Source: UBA2979 sp913051185
GTDB taxonomy: Bacteria; Chloroflexota; Dehalococcoidia; UBA2979
Length of the DNA: 64,000 nucleotides
Reading direction: 5' to 3'
Assembly (NCBI GenBank): GCA_913051185.1
Contig: CAJXBM010000001.1
Span: 1 to 64,000 of the forward strand
The position numbers and the translations under genes were made by a program. The notes under the pieces were generated by a model. The model made no database searches. It was not told the DNA's origin and saw only the letters and a list, made by a program, of their open reading frames with translations. This document shows, piece by piece, positions 8,221 through 16,414 of the stretch; the stretch's first letter is position 1; every line of letters starts with the position of its first letter.

Positions 8221-8982
8221 ATGAATAATAAGAAGTCGACAGTATTGGCTGAGTATCAAGACAATGTCCTGTTAATCACACTCAACCGACCCGAAAGACA
8301 CAATGCATTGAATTCTCTTCTCAATCATGAATTGGGAGAACTTATTTCGACGGCCGTCGACTATTCAGTTCAGGCAATTGTCATCACGGGAGCTGGCGAT
8401 AAGGCGTTTTGTGCTGGGGGTGACATGCTCGAAATGAGCGGACTGGAAAACAATTCTGAAATGCTTCCTCCAATACACGAGCGTAAGAATGCAGTGGAAG
8501 AATTGTTGCAAACACCAATTCCAGTCATCGCCGCGATCAACGGTTATTGCTATGGTGGAGGCGCACGCTTGGCTATTGCGTGTGATATGCGGCTAGCTTC
8601 AGATAGCGCAACGTTTCGTCTTCCTGGTGTGGAATATGGCTTGGTGGTGGGCGCGGCATCTCTTCCACGTTTAGTCGGCGCAGCGAAAGCTAAAGAGTGG
8701 ATCCTGACGGCAAGAAGATTTGATGCATCGGCAGCGTTGGATGCGGGGTTAGTTAACTCAATACATGCAGAAAAAGAGTTAATTAGAGATGCGATTGAGA
8801 TGGCCCAACTGATAGCTTCTCATTCTTCGGAGGCGGTTCAGGCATCAAAGAAGATCATTGATATGGCTACGATTTCTGATAAAGCTACCTATGCAGAAAA
8901 CGAGGTAAATCAACGGCTTAGAGGAAGTGATGAGCAAACTCAGCGTTTTCGTACGGCTACCAAAAAAGTCACGGGAAAGTAA
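8221..8982 (+). CDS. Enoyl-CoA hydratase/isomerase (crotonase) family protein
   Basis: The 253-residue protein shows the full crotonase layout: LNRPERHNALNS, the first oxyanion-hole segment KAFCAGGDMLEM, and INGYCYGGGARLAIACDMRLAS with the second oxyanion glycine. Then comes FRLPGVEYGLVVGAASLPRLVG, whose glutamate sits at the usual acid/base position, followed by KEWILTARRFDASAALDAGLVN. It acts on cytosolic acyl-CoA thioesters, probably in hydration or isomerisation. It is followed by the CaiB-type CoA transferase 42 bp downstream, a combination common in carnitine-like or aromatic and branched-acid catabolism. Substrate not determinable. Confidence 0.9.
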   Translation: MNNKKSTVLAEYQDNVLLITLNRPERHNALNSLLNHELGELISTAVDYSVQAIVITGAGDKAFCAGGDMLEMSGLENNSEMLPPIHERKNAVEELLQTPIPVIAAINGYCYGGGARLAIACDMRLASDSATFRLPGVEYGLVVGAASLPRLVGAAKAKEWILTARRFDASAALDAGLVNSIHAEKELIRDAIEMAQLIASHSSEAVQASKKIIDMATISDKATYAENEVNQRLRGSDEQTQRFRTATKKVTGK

Positions 8983-9024
8983 TTTAATAGGTTTATTTTA
9001 TCGAGCATTAGAAAGGAAACCTAT

Positions 9025-10236
9025 ATGCCAGGTCCATTAACGAATGTAAAAGTACTAGATTTCACTTGGGCCTTAGCTGGGCCGTTTGGGAGCATGATTT
9101 TGTCAGATTTAGGAGCCGATGTTCGTAAGATTGAACCGATGCAGCAGACAGAAAAGCGACGGGGAATGGGGCCGTATGTGCACGACGTGAGTACCTATTT
9201 TTTCTCAGTCAACCGCGGTAAGAAGAGTTTGATAATTGATCTAAAAGCACCTGAGGCAAAAGATGTGATCTATTCGCTAGTGAAAGATTCAGATGTGCTT
9301 ACCGAGAACTTTTCGCCGGGGACCATGGACAGACTTGGGTTTGGCTATGAGCAATTGAAAAAAATAAACCCAGGTCTGATTTATGCCTCAACTTCAGGAT
9401 TTGGTCAGACTGGTCCCTATAGAAACCGAGGGGCGGTGGATATTATCGTGCAGGCTATGGGTGGTCTGATTAGTACTACAGGGCATGAAGATGATCCCCT
9501 CCCTTCGAAAGCTGGATACTCGATAGGGGATATGGCTTCAGGGCTGTTTACTGCGGTGGGCGTGTTGTCTGCCTTGGTGGAGCGTGCTACCAGTGGTCTC
9601 GGTCAGCATGTCGATGTAAGCATGTTGGACAGTCAGGTGGCGTTAATGGAAAATCCGATGATCAGGCATCTTGCAACAGGTGAAGTTCAAGAACGAATGG
9701 GCCTGCGGCATCCGCTAAATACTCCACATCAGTTATTTCCAGCCGAAGATGGTTGGGTTGCAGTCGCCGGTGTGAAAGATACGAATTGGCAACTGTTTTT
9801 GGGCAAATTAGGTTTGGACGAGTATGTGAGTGATGAGAGATTCCTGACCGGTCCCTTTCGGACTCAAAATTACCAGGAGCTGGAGCCCATCTTATTTGCA
9901 GCGTTCAGGAAAAGATCTGTTTCTGATTGGTTAGATGAATTGCGAGATCATTTTTTGATAGGACCTGTAAATTCAATTGCGGATGTAGCAATTGATCCTC
10001 AGGTCAATTCCAGAGATATGCTTGTCAGCTTACCCACGTGGACTGGCGGTGAGATTGTCGTATCGAATACTCCGGTGAAACTGTCACGTACACCAGGTGG
10101 TGCAGTGCGTGGTGCATCTAAGCCAGGTGAACACACGAGGGTTCTATTGTCGGATGCAGGATTTTCAGAAGATGCGATCGATGCACTGATTGACGCCGGT
10201 GTAATCGGAATTGAGCCAGTATCTGCTGACGAATAG
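9025..10236 (+). CDS. CaiB/BaiF-family (type III) CoA transferase
   Basis: This 403-residue protein is of normal family length. It starts with VKVLDFTWALAGPFGSMILSDLGADVRKIEP, the family's CoA-binding N-terminus, and continues with FFSVNRGKKSLIIDLK and LTENFSPGTMDRLGFGY. The catalytic aspartate is expected in YSIGDMASGLFTAVGVLSAL, where the GDMASG motif is intact. The family moves CoA between carboxylic acids through a mixed-anhydride intermediate. AAAGGAAA precedes the ATG. It follows a crotonase and precedes an ABC importer, so it probably activates an imported or intermediate acid. The donor and acceptor are unknown. Confidence 0.93.
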   Translation: MPGPLTNVKVLDFTWALAGPFGSMILSDLGADVRKIEPMQQTEKRRGMGPYVHDVSTYFFSVNRGKKSLIIDLKAPEAKDVIYSLVKDSDVLTENFSPGTMDRLGFGYEQLKKINPGLIYASTSGFGQTGPYRNRGAVDIIVQAMGGLISTTGHEDDPLPSKAGYSIGDMASGLFTAVGVLSALVERATSGLGQHVDVSMLDSQVALMENPMIRHLATGEVQERMGLRHPLNTPHQLFPAEDGWVAVAGVKDTNWQLFLGKLGLDEYVSDERFLTGPFRTQNYQELEPILFAAFRKRSVSDWLDELRDHFLIGPVNSIADVAIDPQVNSRDMLVSLPTWTGGEIVVSNTPVKLSRTPGGAVRGASKPGEHTRVLLSDAGFSEDAIDALIDAGVIGIEPVSADE

Positions 10237-10428
10237 TCGCTGCTAATAGTCTTATAAAATGGCAAGTGATACTCCTCAGGAATTTTGGAGGGAGTGAAGG
10301 GGCGTATCGATAGAATTTAGCTGGTAGATTTTATCCAGAGAATTCTTCAAAAATGCGCTACACTCCGCTCAGGAATTACAGGCGTGGTAATTCCATCATC
10401 CGCACTGAGGTGCATGAGGGAGTATGTA
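10237..10428. other. Intergenic leader of the first family-5 ABC importer operon
   Basis: This stretch lies between the CoA transferase stop and the binding-protein ATG at 10429. It holds a -10-like TACACT near 10361 without a convincing -35 box, and a GAGGG ribosome-binding site just before 10429. No gene or strong hairpin is seen. Confidence 0.3.
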
Positions 10429-12336
10429 ATGAGCGAACGAAACTACTGGTCGAGGAATAGAGTTTCTCGGAGGACGGCCTTGAGGTCGGGAGGTCTGCTG
10501 GGTGCTGGATTGGCAGGTGCAGCCCTGATAGGGTGTGGCGGCAGTGATGAGGCAGAAGATGCTTCGGCTGCAACAAGTTCAAGTGCAAGTTCAAGTTCAA
10601 GTTCAAGTTCAAGTTCGGCCGCGACACAGGCGGCAACTCAGGCGGCAACTCAAGCCGCGACTCAAGCCGCGCAGACAGGACCAAAGCGAGGCGGGATTGG
10701 TATCGGTCAGTCTGCGACAGTCTACGAGTCGTTTGATTCGCATCGCACGGCTGCGAGCCCAGTTCTTCAAATCACATCTCACTTTCAGAATAAACTTCTT
10801 CGCTTCTCTCACCCCGATAAAGGTGAAGTAGTGGGGGACTTGGTTGAGACTTGGGAACAGGCAGATCCGACTACGCTCGTTTTGCACCTTAGGAAAGGTG
10901 TGAAGTGGCATGATGAAGGGCCGGGTGCTAAGAATCCTGCGGCTGCGCCTGGACGTGAATTTGTGTCATCGGACGTGGTTTGGAATTTAGATCGTCAGAT
11001 GCGAGGAACGCTGGAAGATGGCACAGAAGCATCATTCCCTCGTAACGGTTACTGGAATCAAATTGGCTCGATCGAGACTCCAGATGATTACACTGTCCGA
11101 TTAAACCTTAAAGCGGTCGACGTTACTTTTATTCAGGGTTTAGCAAACGAGTTCAACTATATGAACCAACCAGAGCTTATGACTGCTGTAGAGGGAAAGC
11201 ATTCAGAGATTGACGCAGGTAACGTGATCGGAACGGGTCCGTTCGTGTTAACTGAGTGGATCCCAGGCGAGCGCGTCTCAGCCGTACGGAATCCTTCCTA
11301 CTATGACAAGACAAAGCCATATCTTGATGGTCAAGTATGGATTCAGAACTTTACGGATCCAGTTGCTTATCGAGTAGCGTTTGAGCAAAAGCAAGTTATG
11401 GGATTTACGGATCCTGATCCGACCGTCACGCTAGCTATGAATGCCGACAAGCCGGACGAAACTGAAGTTCGGTATAATGGAGTGGCTAATACAGTTGCCG
11501 CGTACACGAATACGAACCTTCCTTTTTGGAATGACAATCGTATAACTCGCGCGATTGACATGGCTATCGATCGACGGCTGATTATTCAGCAGTTGCATGG
11601 TGGACTTGCAAAAGTGTCAGGTCCGGTTACTTGGATTCAGGGTGCATGGGCAATTCCTCAGGAGGATCTAGCGACCACACCTGGATATCAGTCCGGTGCT
11701 GAGCGTGAAAAAGATCTTATTGAGGCAAATAAGTATTGGCAGGCCGCCGGTGGACCGGGCCACGGAGAGATTGAATGGACGATTGCAAAACTGTGGTCTG
11801 ATAGAGCCTCTTGGGCAATCACACCGGATCTTATATCTCAGATGTTCAATGATGCTTTTGCGACAAGCCAATTCAAGGGTGTTTCAAAAACTTATGGTGA
11901 GATTATTCCTTCCTGGTTTGCTAAGACATTTGATCCGTTCTTCGCATGGATTCCAAACATTGAGATTCCGGATGCAAGAGCTGATATGAAGTCGGCATTT
12001 CACTCGACCTCAGCAGCTAATATTTGGAGCGTGAATGAGCCAGATAAGATTGATGCGCCTCTGGATGCAGCCTTATCCGAGTTCGACTACGAAACGGCTT
12101 ACGATTTAGTTCGAGGTGTTCAGGACTTTGTGGTAGAAAATGGTCAATTTGGACGTCATATCGCGTACAACTATGTAGTACCTGCATTGAGTTGGAACTA
12201 TAGGAAGATGACTTACCCTGGTGATGGAGAGGGATGGAGCTTCTTGTCTGGTAGCCTCTGGGCACACGATGCGTGGATCGACACCGATGACCCGACGTGG
12301 GAAGGTGCATCACAGCCTGCGCCCACTCCTCTCTAG
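10429..12336 (+). CDS. Family-5 extracellular solute-binding lipoprotein (peptide/opine-type ABC importer)
   Basis: The start at ATG 10429 is chosen for its GAGGG site and because the N-terminus MSERNYWSRNRVSRRTAL then matches the paralogue at 33082. A twin-arginine motif (SRR, residues 13-15) precedes a hydrophobic stretch and lipobox LIGC with C36, so the protein is probably a Tat-exported lipoprotein. A low-complexity Ser/Ala/Thr/Gln linker (about residues 48-83) separates the anchor from the SBP_bac_5 domain. That domain contains LVLHLRKGVKWHDEG near its start and NVIGTGPFVLTEW, VSAVRNPSYY further on. The ligand is unknown; relatives bind peptides, opines, nickel or glycosides. It is the first gene of an operon with DppB- and DppC-type permeases, but no ATPase follows. 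Confidence 0.92.
   Translation: MSERNYWSRNRVSRRTALRSGGLLGAGLAGAALIGCGGSDEAEDASAATSSSASSSSSSSSSSAATQAATQAATQAATQAAQTGPKRGGIGIGQSATVYESFDSHRTAASPVLQITSHFQNKLLRFSHPDKGEVVGDLVETWEQADPTTLVLHLRKGVKWHDEGPGAKNPAAAPGREFVSSDVVWNLDRQMRGTLEDGTEASFPRNGYWNQIGSIETPDDYTVRLNLKAVDVTFIQGLANEFNYMNQPELMTAVEGKHSEIDAGNVIGTGPFVLTEWIPGERVSAVRNPSYYDKTKPYLDGQVWIQNFTDPVAYRVAFEQKQVMGFTDPDPTVTLAMNADKPDETEVRYNGVANTVAAYTNTNLPFWNDNRITRAIDMAIDRRLIIQQLHGGLAKVSGPVTWIQGAWAIPQEDLATTPGYQSGAEREKDLIEANKYWQAAGGPGHGEIEWTIAKLWSDRASWAITPDLISQMFNDAFATSQFKGVSKTYGEIIPSWFAKTFDPFFAWIPNIEIPDARADMKSAFHSTSAANIWSVNEPDKIDAPLDAALSEFDYETAYDLVRGVQDFVVENGQFGRHIAYNYVVPALSWNYRKMTYPGDGEGWSFLSGSLWAHDAWIDTDDPTWEGASQPAPTPL
10574..10674 (+). repeat. In-gene hexamer and 12-mer simple repeats encoding a Ser and TQAA linker
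   Basis: From about 10574 the hexamer AGTTCA is repeated about seven times with few changes, encoding a poly-Ser run. From about 10621 a 12-bp unit encoding TQAA is repeated four times with drift in the third positions. Both units keep the reading frame, so slippage would change linker length without breaking the protein. Confidence 0.85.
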
Positions 12337-12357
12337 TATCTAGCGAGAATGAATGCT

Positions 12358-12387
12358 CCCCAGCCACCATGACCATGGTGGCTGGGG
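12358..12387 (+). terminator. Perfect 14-bp hairpin between binding-protein and permease genes
   Basis: Arm 12358-12371 (CCCCAGCCACCATG) is fully complementary to 12374-12387, leaving only two bases between them. No T-run follows, so it is more likely an RNA-stabilising or partially terminating hairpin than a full terminator. It sits 22 bp after the binding-protein stop and 79 bp before the DppB-type gene, where such structures commonly keep binding-protein mRNA in excess over permease mRNA. Confidence 0.7.
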
Positions 12388-12465
12388 AAACACTTCTATA
12401 GGTATGATGTTCTAATTTGTGCTGTGTGTTAACAATGGTTGAAGTTGGGGTCAAGTTAATTCGAT

Positions 12466-13425
12466 ATGCTTAACTATATTATTCGGCGCTGTACGCTAAA
12501 TATCGGCGTAATTTATCTAGTCGGCAGTCTGATATTCGTGTTAGTTCGATTGCTTCCTGGTTCGTTTGTGATCCAACGGGGCGGTTTAGACATTGGAGGC
12601 CTTACTCCAGAGCGACTGGAACTTGCCAAGGCTGAGTTAGGTTTAGATAAGCCGGTTTTAGAGCAGTACCTGACCTATTGGGCAGATTTGCTGAGGTTAG
12701 ACTTTGGATTTTCTTTTGAAACTCGAAACTCAGTAGCCAGTGAGTTGCTAGCGGCCTTCCCTTATAGCATGGAGCTCGGGGTCGGAATTCTAGTAATTGG
12801 GCTATCTATTTCTCTCCCTGTTGGAGTTATATCAGCAGTGAAACAAGATAAGTGGCAGGATTATCTTTTACGAGGATTTGCTATAGTCGCGCTGTCATTC
12901 CCTGTATTTTGGACGGCGGCTTTGGTGACTATTGCGAATCTTAATTTTGGGAGCCCATTGCGACTTGAGGTCATAGCACAGCCACATATATGGCAGGATC
13001 CGTGGGCAGCATTACAGTGGTACATCATTCCTGCGACTTGTGGAGGAGTAGCAGGGACGGCTTCAATTATGCGAGTTTTGCGGTCTGAGTTATTAGAGGT
13101 TCTTCGACAGGACTATATCCGTACTGCGCGTTCAAAGGGCTTACAAGAACGTGGAGTTATTTTGCGTCACGCCTTGCAGAATGCTTTTTTGCCGGTATTA
13201 ACGTTGATTGGAATTACCATCGCGGGATTAATTACAGGCCAGATAGTGCTCGAGAGTATGTTCAATATTCCAGGAGTAGGGCGTGAACTTGTAGAGGCCG
13301 TCTCACTTCGTGATTACAGCATGGTACAGGGCATCACCTTGGTGGTTGCGTCAGTCATCGTGTTTACGAATTTGTTGGTTGATATCTCGTATGGTTATCT
13401 TGACCCGAGAGTGAGGTTCGCATGA
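12466..13425 (+). CDS. DppB-type ABC permease
   Basis: This 319-residue inner-membrane protein has about six membrane segments. Its N-terminus reads IIRRCTLNIGVIYLVGSLIFVLVRLLPGS, typical of DppB/OppB. The permease loop that contacts the ATPase contains the EAA-like RTARSKGLQERGVILRHALQNAFLPVL. It would pair with the DppC-type protein encoded next, with which it overlaps by ATGA (13422-13425), to form the channel for the 10429 binding protein. No ATPase gene is adjacent. The fused ATPase at 27443 or another one elsewhere may serve it, which is inference. Confidence 0.93.
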   Translation: MLNYIIRRCTLNIGVIYLVGSLIFVLVRLLPGSFVIQRGGLDIGGLTPERLELAKAELGLDKPVLEQYLTYWADLLRLDFGFSFETRNSVASELLAAFPYSMELGVGILVIGLSISLPVGVISAVKQDKWQDYLLRGFAIVALSFPVFWTAALVTIANLNFGSPLRLEVIAQPHIWQDPWAALQWYIIPATCGGVAGTASIMRVLRSELLEVLRQDYIRTARSKGLQERGVILRHALQNAFLPVLTLIGITIAGLITGQIVLESMFNIPGVGRELVEAVSLRDYSMVQGITLVVASVIVFTNLLVDISYGYLDPRVRFA

Positions 13426-14408
13426 GCCAGTCGGCCGACCCATTGATTGTTGATTCCATTTCTGAGACAAGTGCGATAAGCTCTCCAATTCGAACTTTTG
13501 GTCGAGGCTTGGCGTTTTTCTACAGAAAGAAAACATTGGGTGCTATAGGTCTCACCATAATTCTTACGGTGATGATACTAGCCGTATTTGCCCCATTATT
13601 TTCTCGATATGATCCAAGTTTTATTTTTCAGTCGGAAAATCCAAATTATAAAACGAACCCAACGATCATGGATTTAGCAAAAGATTCCAATGTGGGTTCA
13701 CCCATTATTGTGACGCAGCTAACTGATCCTGATTCTGAGCATTGGTTCGGTACATCTCGAGCCGGTCATGATATTTATGCGCGAATCATATATGGAACAC
13801 GTACATCTCTGATGGTTGGGCTGATAGCCTCAGTAATTGCCGTTGGGTTGGGGATAATTGTAGGTGGTGCGACAGGGTACTACTTGGGCTGGCTTGATCT
13901 ACTGGTTCAAAGGCTTATAGATACTCTGCAAGCACTCCCTTCGCTTGTACTTTTACTTTTAATAGGGCAAACATTTGAACCCTCTTTGCGAAATGTGATT
14001 ATGACCATGGGTGTAATTGGATTACCGATTACATCAAGGCTTATTCGTTCAGCAGTGCTTGCCCTGCGGGCGAGTACGTTTGTTGAAGCTGCGACTGCTT
14101 TGGGTGCGAGTGATTCTCGAATAATGTTCAGACATGTTCTGCCAAATATAGGATCTGTAGTAATTATTAGTTTTACTATTGGAATAGGTGCCTATATTTT
14201 GTTTGAAGCCACCCTTTCGTTCTTAGGTGTAGGGCCATCGGGTGTTATTTCTTGGGGTCGTATGGTAAATGAAGGTAGAGCGTCAATTGATATCCATCCA
14301 TGGCTTACAGTATTTTCTGGTGCAGCACTCTCATTGACTGTCGTGGCATTTAACTTATTTGGCGATGCTATCAGAGATGTACTTGATCCTCGACTCAGGG
14401 GATCTTGA
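13422..14408 (+). CDS. DppC-type ABC permease
   Basis: The 328-residue protein has a cytoplasmic N-terminus with a DppC-like RKKTLGAIGLTIILTVMILAVFAPLF membrane segment. A long periplasmic loop contains WFGTSRAGHDIYARIIYGTRTSL, the DppC/OppC hallmark. Further membrane segments follow, with the ATPase-contact loop EAATALGASDSRIMFRHVLPN, and the family's terminal motif DVLDPRLRG. It is translationally coupled to the DppB-type gene. It resembles the orphan permease at 25523 in the GAxG N-terminal region and the YARxIYGxRT loop. Confidence 0.93.
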   Translation: MSQSADPLIVDSISETSAISSPIRTFGRGLAFFYRKKTLGAIGLTIILTVMILAVFAPLFSRYDPSFIFQSENPNYKTNPTIMDLAKDSNVGSPIIVTQLTDPDSEHWFGTSRAGHDIYARIIYGTRTSLMVGLIASVIAVGLGIIVGGATGYYLGWLDLLVQRLIDTLQALPSLVLLLLIGQTFEPSLRNVIMTMGVIGLPITSRLIRSAVLALRASTFVEAATALGASDSRIMFRHVLPNIGSVVIISFTIGIGAYILFEATLSFLGVGPSGVISWGRMVNEGRASIDIHPWLTVFSGAALSLTVVAFNLFGDAIRDVLDPRLRGS

Positions 14409-14451
14409 TTTTACCAAGGCCAGACTGAAGAAGCGCATGTTACCAGATTGC

Positions 14452-14506
14452 CTCGACACGATATGAAGATTATCGATCGGATATAAGTCGAGCTACAGCC
14501 TTTTTT
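14452..14506 (+). terminator. Possible intrinsic terminator after dppC-type gene
   Basis: CTCGAC (14452-14457) pairs with GTCGAG (14487-14492), and ATAT pairs with ATAT just inside. A run of six T follows at 14501-14506, eight bases after the stem. The asymmetric stem and the gap before the T-run make this only a candidate for ending the 10429-14408 operon. Confidence 0.35.
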
Positions 14507-14756
14507 AAGGTGATATCAAGTTACCCTAGCTCTAGCCAAATTGCCGTTGTGTGGTCAGAATGATTTCATCAATCTCTTGCCCATTTATACAAAATCCGGT
14601 AGATGTAGGCATTCCGGAAGTTGGTGATTTATCACGACTCAAGAATCGAGAGATGTTTTCACAGCCGCCGATCTAACGGATGAAGATCGTGGAGCAAGAT
14701 TTCCGTACAAGTGGAGAGTATTTGCGGCGGTAGGATTATCACTTTTTACGTCAGTA

Positions 14757-16403
14757 ATGAGCTTTTCAATGACGTTTGTAGTACTCGGTGCAATAGCGGA
14801 TGATTTCGATATCAGCTTGAGTACGGTGAGTTGGGTAGTAATAGTTCAATCATTAGTGATTAGCGCGTTAATGATGCCGATGGGCCGTTTTGGCGACATC
14901 ATTGGTCGCAAGAGAATTCATTTACTTGGGCTGATTTTTTTTGCATCGGGGGCTACGCTTACCGCTTTTGCTCCAACTTTTGGGATATTGATCATTTCAC
15001 GAATCATCACCTCCATTGGTAATGCAATGGGACAGTCGGTTGGGACTGCAATTGTGGTTTCTGCATTTCCCACGACGGAGCGTGGCAAAGCCATTGGAAG
15101 TCAAACGACTGCGGTTGCAATTGGAGGGGCCTCTGGCCCAATTTTTGGCGGCTTTGTTCTGCAATTTCTCCCGTGGGAGGCCTTATTCATTATTCTTTTG
15201 ATTCCAGTTGCTATAGCTTTCTTTGCGGCTTTGTTTTTTTTGAAATCAGATAGCCAGATGCAAACGTTAGACTCAGTTCGAAGCCCGTTTGATGGTGTTG
15301 GCGCCTTTGTTTCAGCTGCAGCAATAATTCTTTTGGTTGTTGCCATTAATAATCCCTTTGGATTCGGATGGATTTCGTCTGAGATGATGATCGCATTGGG
15401 ACTTTTTTTGCTTCTCACGATTATTTTTATTATCTGGGAACTCCGAATTAAAGTACCCATGTTTCAATTGCGAATGTTTAGCAGCGGTAATTTTAGCTTG
15501 GCAGTATTGACGAGACTTCTTGGTTTTGGTGGAGCCACAGCTGTGCGATTTATCGTGCCAGTCTTTTTGATTAGTTTATTACAACTGAATGAGGCAGTAG
15601 CAGGTGCAATATTGCTTCTCACATCTTTGGGTATGGCTGTAGGAGCTCAAATTTCTGGTCGTATGAGCGATAAATTTGGTCCACGACCTTTTGCTATTTT
15701 AGGGTTCACGTTGGCTTTCATAACGACGTTTGCGATGGTGTTTGTTGGTCGTGACACGTCGCTTGTCCTGTTAGGTTTCATTTTGCTATTCAACGGACTT
15801 TCAATGGGCCTTTGGAATGTGACAAATAATGCCGTGATTATAGGATCCGTTTCTGATTCCGAATTAGGTGTGATTGGTGCCTTTACTAATTTGACTCGGA
15901 ATTTAGGCAATGTGACTGGACAGGCTCTATCTGCATCGGTTGTAGCAGGAGTTATGCTGAGCAGTGGATTTGATGTCCCACTCAATGAGATTGGTGACGA
16001 TATGGCAGCAGGCGATTCATTTCTTGCTGGCACGCGCGTCGCTTATTTGCTGGTGTCAGGGATCACTTTCGTTAGCTTAGTACTTGCATTTTTTACAAAA
16101 TCGAGTACGGAGCCGAAAGATATGGAAATTCCGATGTCACTAATGGATGATAGTTCACTAATATCAGCTGATAACGTTGCCTCCGTGCCTCCAAGACGCG
16201 CCGCACGCATTATGGCGGACGGGCCACCATCTGCTAATTATCGAAAGGATGATAGAGGTAAGTTTGCTGCTGGGAATTTGCCACCTGAAATAGAGGTGGT
16301 ATCTCGCCCTGCTATACCGTTATTGGTCATTATCGTCTCGATCGTCGTAGGGGTTTTCGCAGTAATTAAGTTCTTTCAAACTGATGAACAACAAGTTGAC
16401 TAA
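14757..16403 (+). CDS. DHA2-family major facilitator (multidrug-type) transporter; start probably upstream
   Basis: This is a drug:H+ antiporter of the 14-membrane-segment class, about 548 residues from ATG 14757. Motifs include MPMGRFGDIIGRKRIHLLG (motif A), IGGASGPIFGGFVLQFLPWEALF (motif C region) and LTRNLGNVTGQALSASVV. A hydrophilic tail is followed by one extra membrane segment (about residues 517-538). The paralogue at 19563 shares most of the sequence. Homology extends upstream of 14757: in-frame KWRVFAAVGLSLFTSV matches KWRSFFPVGLSLFTTV of the paralogue. However, between 14628 (first codon after an in-frame TGA) and 14757 there is no ATG, GTG or TTG. The true start is therefore non-standard (for example ATC 14631) or the region carries a frameshift. 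Substrate unknown. Confidence 0.9.
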   Translation: MSFSMTFVVLGAIADDFDISLSTVSWVVIVQSLVISALMMPMGRFGDIIGRKRIHLLGLIFFASGATLTAFAPTFGILIISRIITSIGNAMGQSVGTAIVVSAFPTTERGKAIGSQTTAVAIGGASGPIFGGFVLQFLPWEALFIILLIPVAIAFFAALFFLKSDSQMQTLDSVRSPFDGVGAFVSAAAIILLVVAINNPFGFGWISSEMMIALGLFLLLTIIFIIWELRIKVPMFQLRMFSSGNFSLAVLTRLLGFGGATAVRFIVPVFLISLLQLNEAVAGAILLLTSLGMAVGAQISGRMSDKFGPRPFAILGFTLAFITTFAMVFVGRDTSLVLLGFILLFNGLSMGLWNVTNNAVIIGSVSDSELGVIGAFTNLTRNLGNVTGQALSASVVAGVMLSSGFDVPLNEIGDDMAAGDSFLAGTRVAYLLVSGITFVSLVLAFFTKSSTEPKDMEIPMSLMDDSSLISADNVASVPPRRAARIMADGPPSANYRKDDRGKFAAGNLPPEIEVVSRPAIPLLVIIVSIVVGVFAVIKFFQTDEQQVD

Positions 16404-16414
16404 GTACTATTTTC

